Origin: an uncultured Clostridium sp.
Lineage (GTDB): Bacteria > Bacillota > Clostridia > TANB77 > CAG-508
Reading direction: 5' to 3'
Assembly: GCA_946496575.1 (NCBI GenBank)
Contig: CAMMHE010000011.1
Coordinates: 1-44,244, forward strand
Length of the DNA: 44,244 bases
Below, piece by piece: positions 8,585 to 16,665 of this stretch. Under the pieces are notes generated by a model. That model saw only the letters and a program-made list of their open reading frames with translations. It had not been told where the DNA came from and ran no database searches. How positions within the stretch are numbered: the stretch's first letter is position 1; the number at the start of each line of letters is the position of its first letter. Position numbers and translations under genes: made by a program.

Positions 8585-10453
8585 ATGAAAACAATAGAAC
8601 AGTTACAAAAAATAAGAGAAGAAAAAAGAAAAGAATTAGACATACGTGTAAACACACAAGCAAAAACAAAAGAAAAACATATACTTGTATGTCATGGAAC
8701 AGGATGCACATCTTCTAAATCACCTCAAATAATAGAAAATTTCAGAAAACAAATAGAGGAGAAAAATATCTCAAATGTAAGAGTAATACAAACAGGATGT
8801 TTTGGACTTTGTGCAAAAGGACCTATAGTAATAATAAGACCAGAAGATACTTTTTATGCTCATGTAAAACCCGAAGATTGTGAAGAAATAATAAATACTC
8901 ATATATTGCAGGGAAAAAAAGTCGAAAGATTATTATGTAAAGATATTGATGGTACTATTGTACAAAAGCTTGACGAATTAAAATTTTATAAAAAACAAAA
9001 AAGAATAGCATTAAAAAATTGTGGAGTAATAGATCCAGAAAATATAGATGAATATATAGCATTTGATGGATATTTAGCATTACATAAAGTACTAACACAA
9101 ATGTCAAGAGAAGAAGTAATACAATGTATAACAAAATCTGGTTTAAGAGGACGTGGAGGAGCAGGATTTTTAACAGGAAAGAAGTGGCAATTTGCTTATA
9201 ATGAAGATTGTACACAAAAATATATGATTTGTAATGCAGATGAAGGGGATCCAGGAGCATTTATGGATAGAAGTATTCTAGAAGGAGATCCACATAGTAT
9301 TTTAGAAGCAATGGCTATAGCAGGGTATGCAATAGGAGCAAATCAGGGATATATATATGTAAGAGCAGAATATCCAATAGCAGTAAATAGATTAAAAGTA
9401 GCAATAAATCAAGCAAGAGAATATGGACTTTTAGGTAAAAATATTTTAGATACAGGATTTAATTTTGATATAGATATAAGGTTAGGAGCAGGAGCTTTCG
9501 TATGTGGAGAAGAAACAGCTTTATTAGAATCAATAGAAGGTAAAAGAGGTCAACCAAGAGTAAAACCACCATATCCAGCTCATATTGGATTATTTGGAAA
9601 ACCAACAGTAATAAATAATGTAGAAACATTAGCTAATATTACAAGAATAATATTAAATGGTTCAGAATGGTATTCAAATATAGGAACTGAAAACTCAAAA
9701 GGAACAAAAGTATTTGCTCTAGGAGGAAATGTAAATAATGTAGGATTGGTAGAAGTACCAATGGGAACTACATTACGAGAAATCGTATTTGATATTGGTG
9801 GAGGAATACCAAACGATAGAAAATTTAAAGCTGCACAAACAGGTGGACCATCAGGAGGATGTATACCAGCAGAACATTTAGACACACCAATTGATTATGA
9901 ATCTTTATCACAAATTGGTTCTATGATGGGATCTGGTGGATTAATTGTAATGGATGAAACAAAATGTATGGTAGATATAGCTAGATTTTATCTTGATTTT
10001 TCAGTAAGTGAGAGCTGTGGTAAATGCACACCTTGTAGAATAGGAACAAAAAGAATGTTAGAAATACTTGAAAGAATATGTGAAGGAAAATCTAACATAG
10101 ATGAATTATATAAATTAGAAAAGTTAGCTAATAATATAAAAAAATCATCAATTTGTGGCCTTGGTCAATCAGCACCAAACCCAGTATTAAGTACACTGAA
10201 ATATTTTAAAGATGAATATTTAGAACATGTATCATATAATAAATGTAGAGCTGGATATTGTAAAGCATTATGCAACATAGTTATAGATAAAGAAAAATGT
10301 AGAGGATGTCATATATGTGCTAAAAATTGCCCAGTTAATGCAATATCTGGAGAAATAGGTAAGCCACATGAAATAAATCAGAAATTATGTATAAAATGTA
10401 ATACATGTGCAGAAAAATGTCCATTTAAGGCAATATACAAAGAAGCTATATAA
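8585..10453 (+). CDS. hydB: HydB/NuoF-like flavoprotein subunit
   Basis: The flavin and NAD(H) subunit of the hydrogenase complex, 622 residues. In order it has an N-terminal [2Fe-2S] domain (CHGTGCTSSKS and TGCFGLC), the NuoF FMN/NADH region (GRGGAGFLTGKKW, DEGDPGAFMDR, GGPSGGC), the SCGKCTPCR plus CGLG cluster site, and a C-terminal pair of [4Fe-4S] ferredoxin motifs (CRGCHICAKNCPV and CIKCNTCAEKCPF). That N- and C-terminal decoration marks HydB-type rather than complex I NuoF. The frame is open from 8558, but AAAGGAGGAAAGAAATG places the true start at 8585. It lies between hydC and hydA with short gaps, so the three are translated from one mRNA. In characterised relatives the flavin here is the bifurcation site coupling NADH and ferredoxin oxidation to H2 formation, or the reverse. 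Confidence 0.93.
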   Translation: MKTIEQLQKIREEKRKELDIRVNTQAKTKEKHILVCHGTGCTSSKSPQIIENFRKQIEEKNISNVRVIQTGCFGLCAKGPIVIIRPEDTFYAHVKPEDCEEIINTHILQGKKVERLLCKDIDGTIVQKLDELKFYKKQKRIALKNCGVIDPENIDEYIAFDGYLALHKVLTQMSREEVIQCITKSGLRGRGGAGFLTGKKWQFAYNEDCTQKYMICNADEGDPGAFMDRSILEGDPHSILEAMAIAGYAIGANQGYIYVRAEYPIAVNRLKVAINQAREYGLLGKNILDTGFNFDIDIRLGAGAFVCGEETALLESIEGKRGQPRVKPPYPAHIGLFGKPTVINNVETLANITRIILNGSEWYSNIGTENSKGTKVFALGGNVNNVGLVEVPMGTTLREIVFDIGGGIPNDRKFKAAQTGGPSGGCIPAEHLDTPIDYESLSQIGSMMGSGGLIVMDETKCMVDIARFYLDFSVSESCGKCTPCRIGTKRMLEILERICEGKSNIDELYKLEKLANNIKKSSICGLGQSAPNPVLSTLKYFKDEYLEHVSYNKCRAGYCKALCNIVIDKEKCRGCHICAKNCPVNAISGEIGKPHEINQKLCIKCNTCAEKCPFKAIYKEAI

Positions 10454-10477
10454 TATTATGAAAGGAAGAAAATAGGA

Positions 10478-12217
10478 ATGGTAAATTTAAATATAGATGG
10501 AAAAATGGTTCAAGTAGAAGACAATATAACTATTTTAGAAGCTGCAAGGAGAAATGGTATAGATATTCCAACATTGTGTTTTCTAAAAGACATAAATGAG
10601 GTTGGAGACTGTAGAATGTGTATTGTTAAAGTAGAAGGAAGAAAAGGTTTTGCAACTTCATGTATACAAACAGTTGAAGAAGGAATGGTAATAAAAACCC
10701 ATTCGCCAGAAATATTAGAAGCTAGGAAAATTATATTAGACCTAATATTGTCAAACCATCATAAAGATTGTTTAACTTGTTCAAGAAATGGAAATTGTGA
10801 GCTTCAAAATTTATGTATTAAATTTAATGTTCAAAAAGTCGAATATGAAGGTGAGATGTCAAAACATGAAATAGATGACAAATCGCCAGCAATTGTAAGA
10901 GATTTTAATAAATGTATTTTATGCAGAAGATGTGTAGCAACATGTAAAAACCTACAAGAAATAGGGGCAATAGATTGTATAGAAAGAGGATTTAATTCTT
11001 GTATATCAACTACATATAATAATAGCTTAAATGATGTAGATTGCACATTTTGTGGTCAATGTATTGAATCATGTCCTACAGGAGCCTTAAAGGAAAAAGA
11101 ATATATTGATGATGTGTGGCAAAAACTGAAAGACGAAAAAATATATACCATAGTACAAACAGCACCAGCAGTAAGAGTTGCATTAGGTGAAGAATTTGGT
11201 ATGGAAATAGGAACAAATGTAAAAGGAAAAATGGTAACAGCTTTAAAAAGTATGGGATTTGATAAAGTATTTGACACAAATACAGGTGCGGATTTCACAA
11301 TAATGGAAGAAGCAAATGAATTTTTAGATAGAGTACAAAGTGGTGGAATATTACCAATGATAACTTCTTGCAGTCCAGGATGGGTACGTTTTGCAGAAAA
11401 AAACTATCCAGAATTGTTAGGACATCTATCAACATGCAAATCTCCACACCAAATGTTTGGAGCAATAGTAAAATCATATTTTTCACAAAAATATAAAATA
11501 CCAGCAGAAAGAATATGTGTAATATCTGTAATGCCATGTATTGCAAAAAAATATGAATCTTCACGAGAAGAGATGCAAGTAGATGGATTAAGAGATGTAG
11601 ATTATGTAATAACAACAAGAGAATTATCAAGGATGATAAGACAAGCAAATATAGATTTTATACATTTGGAAGATAGCAATTTTGATGATCCAATGGGAGA
11701 AGCTACCGGAGCAGGTGCAATATTTGGAACAACTGGTGGAGTAATGGAAGCAGCTTTAAGAACAGCAGCAGACAAATTAGAAGGAAAAGATTTAGAAAAA
11801 CTAAAATATGAAGAAATACGAGGAGAAAAAGGAATAAAGAAAGCAACAGTAAATTTAGCAGGAAAAGAATTAAAAATTGTAGTGGCAAGTGGATTATCAA
11901 ATGCTAGAAAAATAATGGAAGAAATAAAAGAAGGAAAAGCAGATTATCAATTTGTAGAAATAATGGCATGCCCAGGAGGATGTGTAATGGGTGGAGGGCA
12001 ACCAATTAAAAATTCAAAAATACGTGCATCAGTAGATATAAGAAAATTAAGATCTAAAGCACTATATTCAATAGATGAGGCTAGTACAATAAGAAAATCA
12101 CATGAAAATCCAACAGTAAAACAAATATATGATGAGTTTTTAGAAAAACCAGGAAGTAAGAAAGCCCATAAATATTTACATACACATTATACTCCGAAGG
12201 AAAAATACAATATATAA
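10478..12217 (+). CDS. hydA: [FeFe]-hydrogenase catalytic subunit HydA
   Basis: 579 residues. The N-terminal [2Fe-2S] cluster is held by C34, C45, C48 and C62. A His-ligated [4Fe-4S] cluster follows (H94, C98, C101, C107), then two ferredoxin clusters (C146/149/152/156 and C189/192/195/199). The H-cluster domain shows L1 TSCSPGW (C298), L2 MPCIAKKYE (C354) and L3 EIMACPGGCVMGGGQP (C498, C502). It makes or consumes H2 in the cytoplasm, using electrons routed through HydB and HydC. The residue after the L1 ligand is Ser299, where many monomeric enzymes have the proton-transfer cysteine. No extra C-terminal [2Fe-2S] domain is present, unlike in the longest relatives. No maturation genes (hydE, hydF, hydG) are in the window. 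GAAAGGAAG precedes the start. No clear terminator follows; degraded clp sequence begins about 30 bases later. Confidence 0.95.
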   Translation: MVNLNIDGKMVQVEDNITILEAARRNGIDIPTLCFLKDINEVGDCRMCIVKVEGRKGFATSCIQTVEEGMVIKTHSPEILEARKIILDLILSNHHKDCLTCSRNGNCELQNLCIKFNVQKVEYEGEMSKHEIDDKSPAIVRDFNKCILCRRCVATCKNLQEIGAIDCIERGFNSCISTTYNNSLNDVDCTFCGQCIESCPTGALKEKEYIDDVWQKLKDEKIYTIVQTAPAVRVALGEEFGMEIGTNVKGKMVTALKSMGFDKVFDTNTGADFTIMEEANEFLDRVQSGGILPMITSCSPGWVRFAEKNYPELLGHLSTCKSPHQMFGAIVKSYFSQKYKIPAERICVISVMPCIAKKYESSREEMQVDGLRDVDYVITTRELSRMIRQANIDFIHLEDSNFDDPMGEATGAGAIFGTTGGVMEAALRTAADKLEGKDLEKLKYEEIRGEKGIKKATVNLAGKELKIVVASGLSNARKIMEEIKEGKADYQFVEIMACPGGCVMGGGQPIKNSKIRASVDIRKLRSKALYSIDEASTIRKSHENPTVKQIYDEFLEKPGSKKAHKYLHTHYTPKEKYNI

Positions 12218-12247
12218 AGATTATATATAAAAAAAGAGTCAGGACAA

Positions 12248-12552
12248 TTAAATTTCTATTTATCTGCGTCGAAATTAATAGGCTCTCCTCCAGTATATGT
12301 AGGCTATGGCGAAGGTGGGCAACTTACTGAAAAGTAACTACAGACAAAAAATCTTTTGGATTTTCAAATAATCAAGAAAAAGATGAAAGCAAAAAAGATT
12401 ATGAAGAAATAAAAAAAGAAGTAATGGGAATTTTAAAAAAGGAATTAAGACCAGAGTTTATAAATCGTATTGATGAGATTAATGTATTTAAAAAATTAAG
12501 TGAGATTATGATGCAAGAAATGAGAATAATTTTAATAAAAATGAATTCTTGA
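12248..12552 (+). pseudogene. Remnant of a ClpC-type AAA+ unfoldase gene
   Basis: Two pieces of a Clp ATPase are recognisable in different frames. The first (about 12248-12337) reads [19 protein letters not shown] then QLTEK and stops at TAA 12335-12337; the family has [21 protein letters not shown] here, so one glycine has become valine. The second (from about 12340, shifted one frame) reads KKSFGFS, a charged stretch, then RPEFINRIDEINVFKKL, and stops at TGA 12550-12552. These are the sensor and arginine-finger parts of the second AAA+ module. The segment normally between them (Walker B, about 60 residues) and everything upstream are missing. It is a deletion remnant that cannot make a working protein. 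Its last codons double as the thrS promoter. Confidence 0.85.
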
Positions 12553-12577
12553 CAATGATGCACAATCATGCTATACT
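12549..12577 (+). promoter_or_regulatory. Sigma-A promoter of the thrS T-box leader
   Basis: A perfect TTGACA at 12549-12554, a 17-base spacer, then TATACT at 12572-12577. It overlaps the stop codon of the clp remnant. The predicted start near 12584 gives a leader of about 320 bases. Confidence 0.8.
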
Positions 12578-12629
12578 GTATAATGTAAGTGTAATAAAAA
12601 AACAATTAAGAGACAAGTAAAATAAAGGT

Positions 12630-12840
12630 TACTTAACAAGAGAGAATAGTCATAGGCTGAAAGCTATTTAAAGCAAACATATTTGAAAACTACCTCTTAA
12701 AGTTCTTGGTGTATACAAGCCAAGCGGAAATAGATACGTTATAATCTAAATTAAGCCAAAATTAGGATGGAACCGTGCTAAACAAAAATAAAATAAAGTT
12801 AGCACTCCTATAGATGTGAAAGTATCTATAGGGGTGCTTT
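12630..12840 (+). ncRNA. T-box riboswitch (threonine) with terminator
   Basis: A tRNA-sensing leader controlling thrS. Stem I is closed by AAGAG (about 12638-12642) and CTCTT (12694-12698). Its 3' side carries the specifier region ACTACC at 12689-12694, in which both ACT and the overlapping ACC are Thr codons; ACT followed by A fits the usual downstream purine better. The T-box core AGGATGGAACCGTGC is at 12764-12778. The antiterminator would pair AGGA and GTGCTA with TAGCAC and TCCT, leaving TGGAACC bulged. The competing terminator is a 15-bp stem, 12801-12815 with 12824-12838, followed by T. In this family, uncharged tRNA-Thr stabilises the antiterminator and lets transcription reach thrS. 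Confidence 0.93.
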
Positions 12841-12906
12841 TGCATATATTGAAACTAATAAAAAGCATCAATAAGTTTCAATAAATAAGAAGAAGGAGGG
12901 AGTTTT

Positions 12907-14847
12907 ATGATAAAAGTTACACTAAAAGATAGTTCTATAATTGAAGTAGAACAAGGTTCAAGCGTATTAGATGTTGCAAAAAAAATAAGTGAAGGGCTAG
13001 CAAGAATGGCAACATGTGGAGAAGTAGATGGAGAAGTAAAAGATTTAAGATATGTGCTAGAAAAAGACTGCAAATTAAACATATGTACATTCGAAAGCAG
13101 TTTAGAAGGAAAAAAAGCATATTGGCACACAACTTCACACATAATGGCACAAGCAGTTAAAAGACTATTTCCAAATGTAAAGTTAGCAATAGGACCTTCA
13201 ATAGATGAGGGATTTTACTATGACTTTGATACAGAAAAAACATTTAATGATGAAGACAAAGAAAAAATAGAAAATGAAATGAAAAAAATAATAAAAGAAG
13301 ACTTGCCTATAGAAAGATTCACATTGCCAAGAGAAGAAGCAATCAAGTTTATGGAGGAAAAGGGTGAGCCTTATAAGGTAGAATTAATAAAAGATTTGCC
13401 AGAAAATGAAGAAATATCATTTTATAAGCAAGGTGAATTTGTAGATTTATGTGCTGGACCACATTTAATGAGTACAGGAAAAATAAAAGCTATAAAAATA
13501 TTAAATAATTCAGGTGCATATTGGAGAGGCAGCGAAAAAAACAAAATGTTACAAAGAGTTTATGCAATATCATTTCCAAAGGCTAGCGGGCTAGAGGAAT
13601 ATATACAATTACTAGAAGAAGCAAAACAAAGAGACCACAGAAAAATTGGAAAAGATTTAGAATTATTTATGACACATGAACTAGTTGGAGCAGGACTTCC
13701 AATGTATTTGCCAAATGGAGCAACAATAAGAAGATTACTTGAAAGATATATACAAGATAAAGAAATTGAATTAGGATACAGCCATGTATATACACCATCA
13801 CTTGCAAATGTAGCATTATATAAAACGAGTGGACATTGGGATCACTACAAAGAAGATATGTTCCCAGTAATGAAAATGGAAAATGAGGAATTAGTATTAA
13901 GACCAATGAACTGTCCACATCATATGCTAATATACAAAAATAAAATGCGTTCATATAGAGATTTACCAATAAGAATTGGAGAACTTGCAAATGATTTCAG
14001 ATATGAAGCAAGTGGAGCAGTGTGCGGATTAGAGAGAGTTCGCCAAATGTGTCAAAATGATGCTCACTTATTTGTAAGACCAGACCAAATAAAAGAAGAA
14101 GTTGGAAATGTTTTAAAACTAATTCAAGAAGTATATCATAAAGATTTCGGATTCCCAGAATCAAGCTTTAAATACAGATTATCTTTAAGAGATAAAAATA
14201 ATAAAGAAAAATATATAGACAATGATGAAATGTGGGATACAGCAGAAAGCCAGTTAAGAGAAATTTTAAAAGAGTTAAATATCGAATTCTATGAGGCAGA
14301 AGGTGAAGCTGCATTCTATGGACCAAAGATTGATATTCAAATTAAAACAGCCTTAAACCATGATATAACAATTCCAACATGCCAATTAGATTTTGCATTA
14401 CCAGAAAGATTTGACCTAGAATATATTGGAGCTGATGGAGAAAAGCATAGACCAGTTGTAATTCATAGAGCTATTTTAGGAAGCTCAGATAGATTTACAT
14501 CATTCTTAATAGAAGAAACAAAAGGAGCTTTCCCAACATGGCTTGCACCAATGCAAGTAAAAATATTGCCTATTACAGATGCACATCATGAGTATGCTAG
14601 AAAACTAGAAGATGAATTAAGAAAGTTAAAAGTAAGAGTAGAAGTTGATGATAGAAGCGAAAAAACAGGATATAAAATTCGTGAAGCACAACTTGAAAAA
14701 GTTCCATATATGTTAGTTGTAGGAGCAAAAGAAGTAGAACAAGATTTAGTTGCAGTACGTTCAAGAAAAGATGGAGATATTGGACAAATGAGCTTCGAAG
14801 ACTTCAAACAAAAATTACTAAATGAAATAGAAAGCAAATCAATTTAA
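12907..14847 (+). CDS. thrS: Threonyl-tRNA synthetase
   Basis: Class II synthetase that charges tRNA-Thr; 646 residues, full length. Residues 1-60 are the TGS domain. The second domain is the editing site that hydrolyses Ser-tRNA-Thr, with H74 and H78 in HTTSHIM and C182 and H186 in DLCAGPH. The catalytic core holds the zinc ligands C336 (MNCPHH), H387 (NDAHLF) and the His in VVIHRAI. Motif 2 lies in NDFRYEASGAVCGLERVRQ and motif 3 in ILGSSDRFTSFLIEE. The C-terminal anticodon-binding domain includes RVEVDDRSEKTGYKIREA. AAGGAGGG precedes the ATG. Expression is controlled by the T-box just upstream, which fits the gene product. Confidence 0.97.
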   Translation: MIKVTLKDSSIIEVEQGSSVLDVAKKISEGLARMATCGEVDGEVKDLRYVLEKDCKLNICTFESSLEGKKAYWHTTSHIMAQAVKRLFPNVKLAIGPSIDEGFYYDFDTEKTFNDEDKEKIENEMKKIIKEDLPIERFTLPREEAIKFMEEKGEPYKVELIKDLPENEEISFYKQGEFVDLCAGPHLMSTGKIKAIKILNNSGAYWRGSEKNKMLQRVYAISFPKASGLEEYIQLLEEAKQRDHRKIGKDLELFMTHELVGAGLPMYLPNGATIRRLLERYIQDKEIELGYSHVYTPSLANVALYKTSGHWDHYKEDMFPVMKMENEELVLRPMNCPHHMLIYKNKMRSYRDLPIRIGELANDFRYEASGAVCGLERVRQMCQNDAHLFVRPDQIKEEVGNVLKLIQEVYHKDFGFPESSFKYRLSLRDKNNKEKYIDNDEMWDTAESQLREILKELNIEFYEAEGEAAFYGPKIDIQIKTALNHDITIPTCQLDFALPERFDLEYIGADGEKHRPVVIHRAILGSSDRFTSFLIEETKGAFPTWLAPMQVKILPITDAHHEYARKLEDELRKLKVRVEVDDRSEKTGYKIREAQLEKVPYMLVVGAKEVEQDLVAVRSRKDGDIGQMSFEDFKQKLLNEIESKSI

Positions 14848-14867
14848 GTTGACTAAAATAGCAAAAA

Positions 14868-14934
14868 CTGTGGCTTGAACTGGTGGGTGCACAGCGGCGA
14901 CATTTAAGCCCCATACGCGTCCACCATCACAAGG
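14868..14934 (+). ncRNA. Candidate pseudoknotted RNA element (unidentified)
   Basis: A GC-rich island in otherwise AT-rich intergenic DNA. GGCTTGAA (14872-14879) can pair with TTTAAGCC (14903-14910). TGGTGGGTGC (14881-14890) can pair with GCGTCCACCA (14917-14926), allowing G-U pairs. The order is A-B-A'-B', an H-type pseudoknot with 8- and 10-bp stems. An alternative 5-bp hairpin CTGTG/CACAG (14868-14872 with 14890-14894) would compete. A strong terminator follows at once. The island lies between thrS and the polysaccharide region and no intact gene follows directly. On the other strand it is open but has no ribosome-binding site. It matches no riboswitch class I can recall. Function is unknown. 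Confidence 0.4.
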
Positions 14935-14961
14935 AGCACTAGCGAAAGCTGGTGCTTTTTT
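14935..14961 (+). terminator. Terminator following thrS and the GC-rich element
   Basis: AGCACTAGC and GCTGGTGCT pair (one G-U) around a GAAA tetraloop, followed by six T. Confidence 0.9.
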
Positions 14962-15002
14962 CATGCCAGAACAAAAAAATATGTAATATTTTAGAAAAAT
15001 AA

Positions 15003-15031
15003 TAGCCAAATATACCAAGTAATGGTATAAT
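15003..15031 (+). promoter_or_regulatory. Probable promoter in front of the polysaccharide-region scar
   Basis: TATAAT at 15026-15031 preceded by TGG (extended -10), with a poor -35 (TAGCCA at 15003-15008) 17 bases upstream. It would drive the broken genes at 15039 and perhaps the glycosyltransferase at 15553. Confidence 0.5.
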
Positions 15032-15038
15032 ACAAAAG

Positions 15039-15512
15039 GTGAAAAGAATAAAAAAATTTGTAAAAGAAAAAGTAAATATAGAAAATTTATTATGTTTGTT
15101 AATAATAATTTCGCCAATACTGGATATGATAAGATTGTTTTTATAAGCAAAGGAAACATGGAAAAAATTAAAATGTTATATTCTAAAATTGATGAAAATA
15201 AGCTAGTTGTTATTAATAATTACATAGATAAAAATAATGTAATAAAAAAGGTAACAGAAAATTTAGACATGAATTTTGACAAAAACTCTATAAAGTTTGT
15301 TACTGTTGCAAGGCTTGTAGAAGCAAAAGCAATAGATAGACTAATTAAGATTCATGCAAAGCTTATAAAAGAAGCATATAAGCACCACATAAAATGCTAT
15401 TTATGAAGGATTAAAAGATATTTTAAAAAATTCCGAAAATTACATAGCAAAAATGGAAAATGAAGAATATGACAACAGCAATGTGATTGAAAAAGTAAAA
15501 CAAATAATTTAA
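15039..15512 (+). pseudogene. Deletion scar: polymerase-like N-terminus joined to glycosyltransferase pieces
   Basis: Three coding fragments in two frames. From GTG 15039, after AAAAGGTG, the frame reads a basic start then NLLCLLIIISPILDM and stops at 15144-15146. This resembles the first membrane segment of O-antigen ligase/polymerase-like proteins in clostridial polysaccharide loci. An overlapping frame carries YDKIVFISKGNMEKIK and then FVTVARLVEAKAIDRLIKIH, the linker and donor-domain start of a GT4 glycosyltransferase, and stops at about 15406. From about 15393, in the first frame, IYEGLKDILKNSENY with VIEKVKQII gives a GT4 C-terminus ending at 15512. More than 100 residues of GT4, including the nucleotide-sugar site, are missing. 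Two deletions appear to have fused the leftovers. No functional product is expected. Confidence 0.75.
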
Positions 15513-15552
15513 GTATTTATGATATGTAAAGAAAAAAGAAATGAGGAAGCAA

Positions 15553-16479
15553 ATGAAATTATCAATTTTAACAGCAACTTACAATAGAGCTAGTTTTCTA
15601 GAAAAACTATATAATAGCATTATCCAAAATCTAGAAAATCAAAACACAACCGACAGACTAAATGAAGCTTTAGAAGCAGAGTGGCTTATAATGGATGATG
15701 GTTCAGAAGATAATACTTCAAGCGTCGTACAGAAATTTATTGATGAACAAAAAGTAGAAATAAAGTACAAAAAACAAAAAAATCAAGGAAAAATGGCAGC
15801 AATAAATAACCTAATACCATTTGTAACTGGCGACTTAATTGTAGATTGCGATTCAGACGATTATTTTGCTCCAAATGCTTTTAATATAATAAAAGAAGAA
15901 TTTGAAAAAACAGAAAAAGAGGGCTTATATGCAATATGCTTTCTAAAACAAAATGAAAATGGAAAAATTGATGGAACAAGTTTTAAAAACTCAACAAGTA
16001 CAATGTTTGACTTGTATTTCAAACAAGGTGCAACAGGAGAAAAAAATCTAGTATATTATGCAGATATTAGAAAAAAATACAAACATGAACTAGAACATAA
16101 CGAAAAATTTATAACAGAAGCTAGAATGTACTATAAAATGGATGAAAAATATAAAATAAAGTGTGTTAATAAAGCAATGACTGTTGGAGACTATCAAGAA
16201 AATGGGTATACTTCTAATATATTAAAAACATTTACAACTAGCCCTTATGGATATTTAAAATATTTTGAAGAAATTTTGAAAAAAGATTTTAAGGGGGTTA
16301 CTTGGAATAAACGTTTATATGCCATTAAACATTATATATTGTTTTTGACAATAACAAAGGAAAAAATGAACTTAAGACAAATCAAAAATAAACTAAACAA
16401 AATGTTAATTATAATACTACTTTGGCCAGGTAAAATGAAATCTAAAAAGTTTATTAGCAATCATAGGCAAATTCATTAA
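15553..16479 (+). CDS. GT2-family glycosyltransferase
   Basis: 308 residues with a GT-A fold. The N-terminus KLSILTATYNRASFLEKL is the nucleotide-binding strand; MDDGSEDNTSS follows, and DCDSDDYF is the metal-binding DxD region. The C-terminal part has basic, amphipathic helices suited to membrane-edge attachment. It should transfer a sugar from a nucleotide donor onto a glycan or lipid carrier at the inner face of the membrane. Two in-frame ATGs exist, at 15541 and 15553. GAGG six bases before the second favours 15553. It stands between the scar and the main polysaccharide operon and has the same direction. Donor and acceptor cannot be told from sequence. Confidence 0.82.
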   Translation: MKLSILTATYNRASFLEKLYNSIIQNLENQNTTDRLNEALEAEWLIMDDGSEDNTSSVVQKFIDEQKVEIKYKKQKNQGKMAAINNLIPFVTGDLIVDCDSDDYFAPNAFNIIKEEFEKTEKEGLYAICFLKQNENGKIDGTSFKNSTSTMFDLYFKQGATGEKNLVYYADIRKKYKHELEHNEKFITEARMYYKMDEKYKIKCVNKAMTVGDYQENGYTSNILKTFTTSPYGYLKYFEEILKKDFKGVTWNKRLYAIKHYILFLTITKEKMNLRQIKNKLNKMLIIILLWPGKMKSKKFISNHRQIH

Positions 16480-16556
16480 ATATTTTGACTTTGTATATTT
16501 TTATGTTATTACAGTCAAAAAACTGTAAAAAAAACAAGATTTTTGTAATATTTAGG

Positions 16557-16586
16557 TTGCGTACATAGTCTGCCATATGATATAAT
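16557..16586 (+). promoter_or_regulatory. Promoter of the main polysaccharide operon
   Basis: TTGCGT at 16557-16562, an 18-base spacer ending TGA (extended -10), and a perfect TATAAT at 16581-16586. It lies 80 bases before the GT4 gene; the genes from there to 26232 are closely spaced and co-directional. Confidence 0.7.
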
Positions 16587-16665
16587 TTGCAAATAACAAA
16601 GAGAAAAAGATTTTAAACAAGAACTATAATTTTATGAAAGATATAGAAAAGAAGGGGAATCTTTT

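Noticed and set aside
12264..12552. Intact ClpB or ClpC gene
   Set aside because: An in-frame stop, a frame change and a missing Walker B segment show it is a remnant only.
14839..15159. 106-codon reverse-strand frame across the GC-rich element after thrS
   Set aside because: No ribosome-binding site; half of it runs opposite recognisable polysaccharide-gene remnants, and the rest coincides with paired RNA-like sequence and a terminator.
16500..16530. ACAGT/ACTGT hairpin after the GT2 gene as a terminator
   Set aside because: Only five base pairs and followed by A rather than T on the coding strand.
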